From an uncultured Olsenella sp. (GTDB lineage: Bacteria; Actinomycetota; Coriobacteriia; Coriobacteriales; Atopobiaceae): a stretch of DNA of 64,000 nt. Shown here piece after piece: positions 34,627 to 41,520 of the stretch. Under the pieces are notes generated by a model. That model was given only the letters and a program-made list of their open reading frames with translations, was not told where the DNA came from and searched no databases. The DNA lies in the NCBI GenBank assembly GCA_900548775.1, contig URLM01000001.1, forward strand, positions 68,736 to 132,735, in the 5' to 3' direction. Both the position numbers and the translations under genes were made by a program. Within the stretch, counting starts at the first letter, position 1. Each line of letters opens with the position of its first letter.

Positions 34627-35262
34627 ATGGAGGATCTGCTCGAGCTGCTGCGCGATAACCCCTACCCCGGACGCGGCATCGTGGTTGGCAGCCGCTGCGT
34701 CTACTACTGGATCATGGGACGCAGCTCCAACAGCCGCAACCGCGTGTTCGTGAAGACCGAAGACGGCATCCGCACCGAGGCGCATGACCCCGCGCTTCTC
34801 GAGGACCCAAGCCTCATCATCTATCACCCCGTACGCACCATGGGCGACGACCTGGTGGTCACCAACGGCGATCAGACCGACACCATCGTCGAGAAGGGCG
34901 ACTTTTTCGCCGGCTGCATGGCCCGCGAGTATGAGCCAGACGCCCCCAACTACACTCCGCGCATCAGCTCGATACTGCACCCGGACGGCTCGTTCGACCT
35001 CTCCATCCTCAAGCGCGCGCGAGACGGGCGCTGCACCCGCGAGTTCTTCTCATACGAGGGCGCGGATGGTGGGTGCGGCTACTTCATCAGCACCTACCAG
35101 GGAGACGGCAACCCGCTTCCCAGCTTTGCCGGTGAGCCCATCCATGTTGGCATGGGTAGCCCCGAGGAGGTCTGGGAGGCGTTGAACCCCGAGAACAAGG
35201 TCTCGCTCTACACCAACGTGAAGGGCGAGGTGCGCATCTTCAACAAGAACCTCGGCGACTAG
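34627..35262 (+). CDS. purO: Archaeal-type IMP cyclohydrolase (PurO-like)
   Basis: Closes the purine ring, converting FAICAR to IMP. The 211-residue protein fits the stand-alone IMP cyclohydrolase family (IMP_cyclohyd) rather than the PurH N-terminal domain: NPYPGRGIVVG near the N-terminus, then YWIMGRSSNSRNRVF and ALLEDPSLIIYHP, and SYEGADGGCGYFISTYQGD later. The ATG follows AGAGAGGACCC, 43 bp after the riboswitch terminator. The stand-alone AICAR formyltransferase lies 297 bp downstream and supplies its substrate, so both final steps of purine synthesis are encoded here as separate enzymes. Confidence 0.9.
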   Translation: MEDLLELLRDNPYPGRGIVVGSRCVYYWIMGRSSNSRNRVFVKTEDGIRTEAHDPALLEDPSLIIYHPVRTMGDDLVVTNGDQTDTIVEKGDFFAGCMAREYEPDAPNYTPRISSILHPDGSFDLSILKRARDGRCTREFFSYEGADGGCGYFISTYQGDGNPLPSFAGEPIHVGMGSPEEVWEALNPENKVSLYTNVKGEVRIFNKNLGD

Positions 35263-35359
35263 GGCCGGCGGTGGGTTGGCGTGGCCTGTCTTCCCCGCGG
35301 ACTCAAACAACGCTCCGCGAACTCGCCGCGGGGAAGACAGGCCACGCGCCCGCCGGCCC
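35262..35359. repeat. Conserved-loop hairpin 1 (after purO)
   Basis: Two 22-nt arms (35279-35300 and 35326-35347) pair perfectly around a 25-nt loop that starts ACTCAAACAACGCT and ends GAACTCG. Outside these, GGGCCGGCGG (35262-35271) pairs with CCGCCGGCCC (35350-35359), so the whole stem spans about 98 nt. It begins in the purO stop codon. Confidence 0.8.
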
Positions 35360-35469
35360 TCGTCGCCTCCACCCCCTGTTTTGCTTGCAGCTCTTTTAGG
35401 TTTGCTTGCGTGTCACGGCTGATGGTCTTGCAGCCGTACTACGTCAAGTCTTGTCGTTCTTCTCCGCTA

Positions 35470-35538
35470 GCCTTTGCCTCTTTGCCTGCGGCGAGTTCGC
35501 GAAGCGTTGTTTGAGTCCGCAGGCAAAGAGGCAAAGGC
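35470..35538. repeat. Conserved-loop hairpin 2 (inverted relative of hairpin 1)
   Basis: Two 22-nt arms (35470-35491, 35517-35538) pair perfectly around a 25-nt loop. The loop is the reverse complement of the loop at 35301-35325 with one base difference, whereas the arms differ at about ten positions with both strands changed together. It ends 21 bp before the formyltransferase start. Confidence 0.8.
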
Positions 35539-35559
35539 ACAACACAGGAAAGGAAACGT

Positions 35560-36738
35560 ATGAACTCGCTTGAACTCAAGTACGGCTGCAATCCCAACCA
35601 GAAGCCCGCACGCATCTTCATGGCGGATGGCTCCGAGCTGCCTGTGGCGGTGCTCTCCGGCACGCCGGGCTACATCAACTTCCTCGACGCGCTCAACTCC
35701 TGGCAGCTCGTGCGCGAGCTTCGCGAGGCAACCGGCATGCCTGCGGCAGCGTCATTCAAGCACGTCTCACCTGCCGGCGCCGCGGTGGGAACGCCTCTTT
35801 CCGAGGAGGACAAGAGGGCCTTCTTCGTGGACGATGAGGGTGAGCTCACACCCATTGCCTGCGCCTACATCCGTGCGCGCGGCGCAGACCGCATGAGCTC
35901 CTTTGGCGACTGGGCGGCCCTCTCGGACACCTGCGACGAGCGCACCGCCCTCTACCTCAAGCACGAGGTCTCGGACGGCATCATCGCGCCGGGCTACACG
36001 CCGGAGGCGCTCGAGATCCTGCGCTCCAAGAAGCACGGCAGGTACAACGTGGTCCAGATCGACCCCAACTACGTCTGCCCCGCCGTCGAGCATAAGGACG
36101 TCTTTGGCGTCACCTTCGAACAGGGACACAACTTCTCGAGGGTCGACCGCGACCTTCTCGGCAACGTGGTGACCAAGAACAAGGACATCCCCGAGACCGC
36201 CAAGATCGACATGATCGTGAGCCTCATCACCCTCAAGTACACTCAGTCGAACTCCGTGTGCTACGTGAAGGACGGCCAGGCCATCGGTGTGGGCGCCGGG
36301 CAGCAGAGCCGCATCCACTGCACGCGCCTTGCGGGCAGCAAGGCCGACGCCTGGTGGCTGCGTCGTCATCCCAAGGTGCTCGGCCTGCGCTTTGTTGACG
36401 GCATCCATCGCCCGGACCGCGACAATGCCATCGACCTCTACATCTCGGACGAGCGCGACGAAGTCCTGGCCGACGGTGCCTGGCAGCGCATCTTTGCCGA
36501 GAAGCCCGAGGTGCTTGACGCAGACGAGAAGCGCGAGTGGCTGGCACAGCAGACGGGCGTGACACTGGGCTCCGATGCGTTCTTCCCCTTTGGCGACAAC
36601 ATCGAGCGCGCGCACCGCTCCGGCGTGACCTATGTGGCCGAGCCGGGCGGCTCCATCCGCGACGACAACGTAATTGAGGTCGCCGACCGCTACGGCATAG
36701 CCATGTGCTTCACGGGCCTGAGGCTGTTCCACCACTAG
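35560..36738 (+). CDS. purH: Stand-alone AICAR formyltransferase (PurH C-terminal type)
   Basis: Transfers a formyl group from 10-formyl-THF to AICAR, giving FAICAR. The 392-residue product matches only the transformylase part of PurH; the N-terminal MGS-like IMP cyclohydrolase domain is missing. The family segments LKYGCNPNQKPA, AAASFKHVSPAGAAVG (catalytic Lys-His), RDLLGNVVTKN, SNSVCYVKDGQAIGVGAGQQSR and DAFFPFGDNIERAHRSG are visible. The ATG follows AGGAAAGGAAACGT. The gene works with purO upstream. Its 3' end overlaps the convergent acetyltransferase by 29 bp. Confidence 0.93.
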   Translation: MNSLELKYGCNPNQKPARIFMADGSELPVAVLSGTPGYINFLDALNSWQLVRELREATGMPAAASFKHVSPAGAAVGTPLSEEDKRAFFVDDEGELTPIACAYIRARGADRMSSFGDWAALSDTCDERTALYLKHEVSDGIIAPGYTPEALEILRSKKHGRYNVVQIDPNYVCPAVEHKDVFGVTFEQGHNFSRVDRDLLGNVVTKNKDIPETAKIDMIVSLITLKYTQSNSVCYVKDGQAIGVGAGQQSRIHCTRLAGSKADAWWLRRHPKVLGLRFVDGIHRPDRDNAIDLYISDERDEVLADGAWQRIFAEKPEVLDADEKREWLAQQTGVTLGSDAFFPFGDNIERAHRSGVTYVAEPGGSIRDDNVIEVADRYGIAMCFTGLRLFHH

Positions 36739-37297
36739 GGAGAAGCTCAAGCTCCCACATGCGGCACCCGTCTACCTCGCCGCCCTGCCAGGTACCTTCG
36801 GCAGGGCGGCGAGGTTTCATTCCCACATGGGCAAGCACGCACTCGCTCGCCACGTTGCGCACGTCAACCGTGGCGGTAAGGCGCGCAAGGCCCAGCGTGC
36901 GAGCAAGATCAACCACGGTCTGGCACATCTCGGTGGCGATGCCCCTCCCCCACCAGCGTGGGTCGACCGTGTAGCCCAGCTCGCACGAGCCGTCGGACGT
37001 CTCGACAAAGACCATGCCCACAAGTTCTTCGGTGTCCTTGAGGCATGCGGCAAACTTGAGGTCAAGCGGGAGGCCGTCGGGTCCTGTCTGCCCCGCATCT
37101 GCCTGCGCATATGCCGGGAGGAAGAAGCGCTCCAGCTGGCTTCTTGCGTCTTCCTCGGACATCATTGGCCCGAAGGGCAGGTACCGCGTGACCTCCTCAC
37201 TGGAGTTAATACGGTAGATGGCGGGCACATCCGCAAGCGTGTAGCGGCGCAGCGAGAGCCGCTCCGTCTCAAGGGGTAGACGCTCAATCACGCGCAT
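36710..37297 (-). CDS. GNAT acetyltransferase, RimJ/RimL-like
   Basis: A 195-residue acetyltransferase of the RimJ/RimL-type subgroup: ETERLSLRRYTLADVPAIY at the N-terminus, GSCELGYTVDPRWWGRGIAT as the acetyl-CoA-binding motif A (usual Q/RxxGxG/A replaced by RWWGRGIAT), and NVASECVLAHVGMKPRR as the last conserved helix. The ATG giving MRVIERLPLE follows GGGAGGTCATCGGC. Upstream starts would read through simple repeats (PRIPRIPRI). The 3' end overlaps the last 29 bp of purH on the other strand and contains the purH terminator hairpin. The substrate is unknown. Confidence 0.85.
   Translation of the reverse strand: MRVIERLPLETERLSLRRYTLADVPAIYRINSSEEVTRYLPFGPMMSEEDARSQLERFFLPAYAQADAGQTGPDGLPLDLKFAACLKDTEELVGMVFVETSDGSCELGYTVDPRWWGRGIATEMCQTVVDLARTLGLARLTATVDVRNVASECVLAHVGMKPRRPAEGTWQGGEVDGCRMWELELLPSGGTASGP
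36775..36814 (+). terminator. purH terminator inside the convergent acetyltransferase gene
   Basis: CCTCGCCGCCCTGCC (36775-36789) and GGCAGGGCGGCGAGG (36800-36814) form a perfect 15-bp stem with a 10-nt loop followed by TTTCATT. It lies 36 bp after the purH stop but within coding DNA of the minus-strand gene. Confidence 0.75.
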
Positions 37298-37369
37298 GCC
37301 GATGACCTCCCAATCCATATGCCAGAGCCCTAGTATCGCATGGGGGACGCGAGGGATCCGCGGGATCCG

Positions 37370-37491
37370 CGGGATTCGCGGCACTCCAGCGATAACGCGA
37401 GATCTCGCCGTTTAAGAGGGGTTAAACGTTCGGGATTCGCGGCATCCCAGCGATGACGCGGGATTTCGCCGTTTAAGACGGCCTAAACGTT
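37370..37491. repeat. Two tandem 61-bp repeats upstream of acetyltransferase
   Basis: Units at 37370-37430 and 37431-37491 begin CGGGATTCGCGGCA and end TTAAACGTT/CTAAACGTT; each holds a CGTTTA...TAAACG palindrome. A third partial unit follows (CGGAAATTTCC). The units are preceded by three 9-bp repeats of GGGATYCGC. The remainder of 37298-37684 shows no gene I can support. Confidence 0.75.
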
Positions 37492-37684
37492 CGGAAATTT
37501 CCTAACCGGCGAAATAGCGCGTCATGGATGCCGTTGCCTACTGCCAATCGCTGTCCTAGACACCCTCGTTCTTCATCGGAATCTGAGAACGGCTGCTCTC
37601 GTGACCTGCGGAAATGTTGGGCCAACTTCTCAAAAACTGCTAAAGAACGGAGGAGAGGAACTCGACCCCGCTGCCAGTCGCTGG

Positions 37685-38173
37685 TCACACGTGCGTGTAG
37701 GCCAGGCGCTCGTCGCCGTCGCGGCCAAGCTTGATGACGCCGCAGTACGAGAACCCCCTGCTGGCGAGAAGGCCCTGCATGGGCTTGTTGTCGCGATGCG
37801 TGTCCACACGAAGGTTGCGTCCGTTCCTCAACGCCCAGTCGAGCATGGCGCCGCCAACACCCTGTCCCTGGCGCAGGACGGCAAAGCGGTGCACCAGGTC
37901 ATAGGGCTCGTCATTTGGCCAGGATCCCTCGTAGATGCGCGCGTAGTCGGGCTCCGGGCCAGGGAGGAACGCAAAGCAGCCGAGAACGTCATCGCACTCG
38001 TCCACACAGGCGCGCAGGACGCCCGTAGCGATGTCCTGCTCCACCAGCTCGCGCGGTGGAAAGCTATCACCCCATTGGTTGGGGTTGCCAGCCTCTCGCA
38101 TGAACGCGCGTGCGCTCCTGTAGACCGCAAGAACGTCCTCAAGGTCCGTCGGCGTTGCTGGACGTATGTGCAT
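37685..38173 (-). CDS. GNAT acetyltransferase
   Basis: A 162-residue single-domain N-acetyltransferase. It begins MHIRPATPTDLEDVLAVYRSA, typical of the superfamily. VHRFAVLRQGQGVGGAMLDWAL is the acetyl-CoA-binding motif A, and NLRVDTHRDNKPMQGLLASRGFSYCG the following strand and helix. The ATG follows GGGGAGCGACC. The substrate is unknown. The palindrome copy at 38228-38256 lies in its promoter region. No functional link to the selenium cluster that begins upstream is visible. Confidence 0.85.
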   Translation of the reverse strand: MHIRPATPTDLEDVLAVYRSARAFMREAGNPNQWGDSFPPRELVEQDIATGVLRACVDECDDVLGCFAFLPGPEPDYARIYEGSWPNDEPYDLVHRFAVLRQGQGVGGAMLDWALRNGRNLRVDTHRDNKPMQGLLASRGFSYCGVIKLGRDGDERLAYTHV

Positions 38174-38227
38174 GGTCGCTCCCCAGGCATAGGCATTTGC
38201 TGCAAGCTATTGTAGCCGTGGGGCCTA

Positions 38228-38256
38228 TGAGACAAAGGGACTGTCCCTTTGTCTCA
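38228..38256. repeat. TGAGACAAAGGG palindrome, copy 2
   Basis: A perfect 29-nt palindrome, TGAGACAAAGGG and CCCTTTGTCTCA around ACTGT (shared central bases), followed by an extra CTTTGTCTCATTG half. It lies between the XdhC-like stop and the acetyltransferase start and could also act as a weak terminator. Confidence 0.85.
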
Positions 38257-38276
38257 TTGCTTTGTCTCATTGCCCC

Positions 38277-39305
38277 CTAGTGCTGGTGCGGCCTCTCGGA
38301 AACGGGGCGCAGCTCCGCACGACAGCGGATCATCTCCGCCGCAATCGAGATGGCGATCTCGGGCGGGGTCACCGCGAGGATGGGGTCACCGATGGGCAGG
38401 TGGATGCCCTCGTCGACCCACGCGGGGTCAACGCCGCGCTCCTTCAGGGTCTTGCGCGCAAAGGCGGCCTTGCCACGGCTGCCAATGCAGCCCACGTAGG
38501 CCGGGCGCACGCGCGCAACCTGCTCGAGAACGTCGATGTCCCAGGCGTGCCCGTGCGAGGTCACCACCACGTAGTCACGCGAGGTCACCTGCACCTTCTC
38601 GGAGAGCTTCGTGAAGTCGCCGAGCACAACGCGCTCTGCCGCCGGGAAGTCGCCCGAGACTGCAACGCCCTCCCGATCGTCGAAGACCACCACGCGAAAG
38701 CCCACGCTCGCGAGCACCGGCGTGAGGGCGCGCCCAACGTGGCCACCACCAAAGATGTAGGCGATGGGGTCCGGACCGGCCGGCTCGGCGTAGGTCTTGG
38801 CCTTCTCGTCCCAGAGGGTCGTCTCTGTGGTGGCGCGCGGGTCTCCAACGGGCAGCTCGTCGAGGTAGGAAATCCCAACGGTGACGGACGCGGGGTCCGC
38901 CCAGTTCTCAGTAATCACGAAGGGCTTGTCGGAGCGCAGATGCTCGAGAAGCCCGCCCAGCAGGCTCTTGGCGAACGCAGGCTCCCACAGATTCACGCCC
39001 ACCAGGGCGTCGCCGCCGCAGGCCATGGCGGTCTTGGCGTGCGTCATCCACTCCAGCTGGTTGGGCTCCTCGCCTGCCAGCACGCGCTGGCACCTCTCCT
39101 GCATCTGCTGCTCGATGCGGCCACCGCCGATGGTGCCCAGCCAGGTCCCGTCGGCGAGAAGCGCCATGCGCGCGCTCGCGCCGCGCGGCATGGAGCCACG
39201 CGTGGCGAGGATGCTCGCGAGGGCGAATGCGCGGCCCTCCTCGGCCTCCCTCAGGAGGCGTCCTACAAACGCGATGTCGCGCAGGGTCTCGTGCGAGTCT
39301 GTCAT
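38277..39305 (-). CDS. XdhC/CoxI family molybdenum hydroxylase maturation protein
   Basis: Accessory protein thought to insert or modify the molybdenum cofactor (sulfur or selenium ligand) of xanthine dehydrogenase-type enzymes. The 342-residue product has the N-terminal XdhC_CoxI domain (ASILATRGSMPRGASARMALLADG...TIGGGRIEQQ) and the C-terminal Rossmann domain (AYIFGGGHVGRALTPVLASVGF, then CIGSRGKAAFARKTL). It heads the downstream end of a minus-strand block with selD, yqeB and others. In this context it probably serves a selenium-dependent hydroxylase encoded elsewhere. Confidence 0.9.
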   Translation of the reverse strand: MTDSHETLRDIAFVGRLLREAEEGRAFALASILATRGSMPRGASARMALLADGTWLGTIGGGRIEQQMQERCQRVLAGEEPNQLEWMTHAKTAMACGGDALVGVNLWEPAFAKSLLGGLLEHLRSDKPFVITENWADPASVTVGISYLDELPVGDPRATTETTLWDEKAKTYAEPAGPDPIAYIFGGGHVGRALTPVLASVGFRVVVFDDREGVAVSGDFPAAERVVLGDFTKLSEKVQVTSRDYVVVTSHGHAWDIDVLEQVARVRPAYVGCIGSRGKAAFARKTLKERGVDPAWVDEGIHLPIGDPILAVTPPEIAISIAAEMIRCRAELRPVSERPHQH

Positions 39306-39356
39306 AAGGTTCTACCTGCCGTTCGTTTGGTTCTCGTCGGATGTTTCAAGACGCTT

Positions 39357-40436
39357 CTACCCAGCGAAGCCCACCCGGATGCGCGGGCCGCCGTCATAGG
39401 CCTCCACACGGCCCACCACACGGGCGTCCGGGACGCGGCCGTCGGCGAGAAGGTCTGCCAGCAGGGAGTCCGCGTCTTCCGCCGCAACCGCCACCAGGAG
39501 CCCGCCTGACGTCTCGGGGCAGAAGAGGAGGTCGGCGAGGTCCTGCGGCACGCCCGTCGCGTCCACGGACGCCTCTGCAAAGTGCCGGTTGCGATACATG
39601 CCCGCAGGCAGGATGCCAAGGCGTGCCCAATCGCGCGCGTGAGCGAGAAGTGCCGGGGCACCCGCGTCGATGACAATGCGCGCATCGGCGCCCTGCGCCA
39701 TCTCGAGTGAATGGCCCATGAGGCCAAAGCCCGTGACGTCAGTCGCTGCGTGTACGTCGTGGCGCACGATAACGTCACGCGCCCAGCGATTGAGGCACAT
39801 CATCTGGCGCTCTGCCGCCGCAACGTCCGCGGGGTCTGCCAGGCCTCCCTTCGCGGCGGTGGTGATGACGCCCACGCCGAGCGCCTTGGTGAGCACAAGC
39901 ACGTCGCCCGGGCGCGCGCCGGAGTTGGTGAGCATGCGATGCGGGTCCACGAAGCCGGTGACGGCCAGACCGTACTTGGGCTCCTCGTCGTAGATGCTGT
40001 GGCCGCCCACGATAGAGGCGCCCGCCTCGTAGACCTTCTCGTAGCCGCCACGAAGAATCTCGTGGACCACGTCGGATGGCATGTCCTCGGGCACGGCCAT
40101 CACGTTGAGCGCCACTTTGGGCTCGCCGCCCATGGCATAGACGTCCGAGAGCGCATTGGTGGCGGCGATGGCACCGTAGGTGTAGGGGTCGTCGGCGATG
40201 GGCGGGAAGAAGTCGACCGTCTCCACGATGGCCACGTCATCCGTCACGCGGTAGACCGCCGCGTCGTCAGACTTGTCGAAGCCCACTAGGAGGTTGGGGT
40301 CGCGCTGGACCTTGATGTCCTTGAGGAGCTTGGCAAGCTCTCCCGCGCCCACCTTGGCACCGCAGCCGGCGCACTCGGCGAGCTTGGTGAGCTTGACGTC
40401 GTTGCCGCCAGCGGATGCCACGTTGTTCTCTGCCAT
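39357..40436 (-). CDS. selD: Selenide, water dikinase (Cys form)
   Basis: Makes selenophosphate from selenide and ATP, the selenium donor for selenocysteine, selenouridine or the labile selenium cofactor. The 359-residue product has the catalytic pair Cys25 and Lys28 in CAGCGAKVG; the position is encoded as cysteine, not selenocysteine. The ATP-binding segments VGFDKSDDAAVY, DFFPPIADDPYTYGAIAATNALSD and GGHSIYDEEPKYGLAVTG are present. The ATG follows GGAGGGATAGCG. It starts 2 bp after the yqeB stop. No selA, selB or selC is in the window, so use for cofactor selenation is favoured by context. Confidence 0.95.
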   Translation of the reverse strand: MAENNVASAGGNDVKLTKLAECAGCGAKVGAGELAKLLKDIKVQRDPNLLVGFDKSDDAAVYRVTDDVAIVETVDFFPPIADDPYTYGAIAATNALSDVYAMGGEPKVALNVMAVPEDMPSDVVHEILRGGYEKVYEAGASIVGGHSIYDEEPKYGLAVTGFVDPHRMLTNSGARPGDVLVLTKALGVGVITTAAKGGLADPADVAAAERQMMCLNRWARDVIVRHDVHAATDVTGFGLMGHSLEMAQGADARIVIDAGAPALLAHARDWARLGILPAGMYRNRHFAEASVDATGVPQDLADLLFCPETSGGLLVAVAAEDADSLLADLLADGRVPDARVVGRVEAYDGGPRIRVGFAG

Positions 40437-40438
40437 CG

Positions 40439-41245
40439 CTATCCCTCCAGCCTGTGTGAGAAGTGCAGCAGCGCCTCGAGCACGCCGCCACCCACCGCGC
40501 GCGCCTTGTCCGAGACGCTGAAGCAGTGCCCCACCTTGCAACGCGGGTCGATGTCGCCGGACTTCATATCCTTGGTGACCGGGCAACCCTCCTGCAGAAG
40601 GCCGCGCAGCACACCGTCGATGGTCGCGTAGAGGGGCTCCCCGGCGACTTTGGCCACAGGGTCACCCTTCTTGACCTGGTCGCCAATCTTTGCGATGGGC
40701 TCGAAGGGGCCGTCTGCCGGGGCGCGCAGCACGCGCTCGGTGGTGTAGCCGCCAATGTTTCCCGGCACGCCGGTGTTGGGGATGGGCGAGCCGTCGTAGA
40801 TAACGCGTCCCAGGTAGTGGCCACGCTTGGTCTCGATGGCGGCGTGGCAGTCCGCGCCGGAGCTCTCGCCGGCGTGGAAGCCTGGCCCCACGCCGATCAC
40901 CACAGGCGCCATGTCCTTGGTGGTCCCCAGGTTCTCCTTGGCGAGAATGGCGTCGACCACGGCCTCGGGCGCCAGCTCGGGGACGCTTTCTCCCTTGGGG
41001 TCAACCAGCACGGCTATGGTCCCGGTGGCAGCGACCTTGGCAGCCTCCGCCGCACTCTCGCAGCGCACCGCGCGAATGCCCTCGACCTCGGCCTCGCCCA
41101 GGCGCACCGCCTCCGAGAAGCACACCGTGCGGCGAACCGAGGTTGGCACCGCAACGTCCAGCATCACGATGGACGCCCCCGCGCGGTGCAACCGCACGGC
41201 GATTCCCGAGGCGATGTCGCCTGCACCTCTCACGACAACCAGCAT
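40439..41245 (-). CDS. yqeB: YqeB, selenium-dependent molybdenum hydroxylase system protein
   Basis: A marker protein of selenium-dependent molybdenum hydroxylases, of unknown biochemical role. The 268-residue product begins with a Rossmann-like MLVVVRGAGDIASGIAVRLHRAG. The central part is ESSGADCHAAIETKRGHYLGRVIYDGSPIPNTG, and the C-terminus DIDPRCKVGHCFSVSDKARAVGGGVLEALL. Cysteines in the last segment could bind selenium or metal. The ATG follows GGAGGGGGAGAC. It is co-directional with selD, DUF3343, the desulfurase and yedF genes. Confidence 0.92.
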   Translation of the reverse strand: MLVVVRGAGDIASGIAVRLHRAGASIVMLDVAVPTSVRRTVCFSEAVRLGEAEVEGIRAVRCESAAEAAKVAATGTIAVLVDPKGESVPELAPEAVVDAILAKENLGTTKDMAPVVIGVGPGFHAGESSGADCHAAIETKRGHYLGRVIYDGSPIPNTGVPGNIGGYTTERVLRAPADGPFEPIAKIGDQVKKGDPVAKVAGEPLYATIDGVLRGLLQEGCPVTKDMKSGDIDPRCKVGHCFSVSDKARAVGGGVLEALLHFSHRLEG

Positions 41246-41280
41246 GTCTCCCCCTCCGTTCTGTCTAGGGCAAGGTGCCC

Positions 41281-41520
41281 CTAGAGCTCCAGTTCATACA
41301 ATCCGGCGCAGGTAAAGCGGCCATTCGCAAGCCGCTCGAAGTCTCCGCGCGCCTCCGGCGGCATGGACCAGGCAAGCCCGCAATCGGCCCGGATGCTCAC
41401 CGGCGTCGGAATGATCCTTCCCGCGACGCCCGCCTCCTTGCACGCGGCCTCGCAGGCAAGCGCCTCGTGCGTGGAGTCGAACGACGCCACCACGCGTGGC
41501 TCGCGCCTATGCCGTGGCAT
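41281..41520 (-). CDS. DUF3343 family protein, putative Se/S carrier-like
   Basis: A 79-residue protein of the DUF3343 family, which is found with selenium-dependent hydroxylase genes. Features are VASFDSTHEALACEAACKEAGVAGRIIPTPVSIRADCGLAWSM, with the pattern PTPxxIRADCG typical of the family; the Cys may carry sulfur or selenium. Its start lies 14 bp inside the 3' end of the desulfurase gene, so translation is coupled. It ends 35 bp before yqeB. The carrier role is a proposal in annotations, not proven. Confidence 0.85.
   Translation of the reverse strand: MPRHRREPRVVASFDSTHEALACEAACKEAGVAGRIIPTPVSIRADCGLAWSMPPEARGDFERLANGRFTCAGLYELEL

Noticed and set aside
37473..37688. 71-codon open frame between the two acetyltransferase genes
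   Set aside because: It runs through the tandem repeats, lacks a ribosome site and has an Arg/Phe-rich composition without any motif.
39357..40436. Selenocysteine (in-frame TGA) in SelD
   Set aside because: The catalytic position is a cysteine codon and the frame is open throughout.
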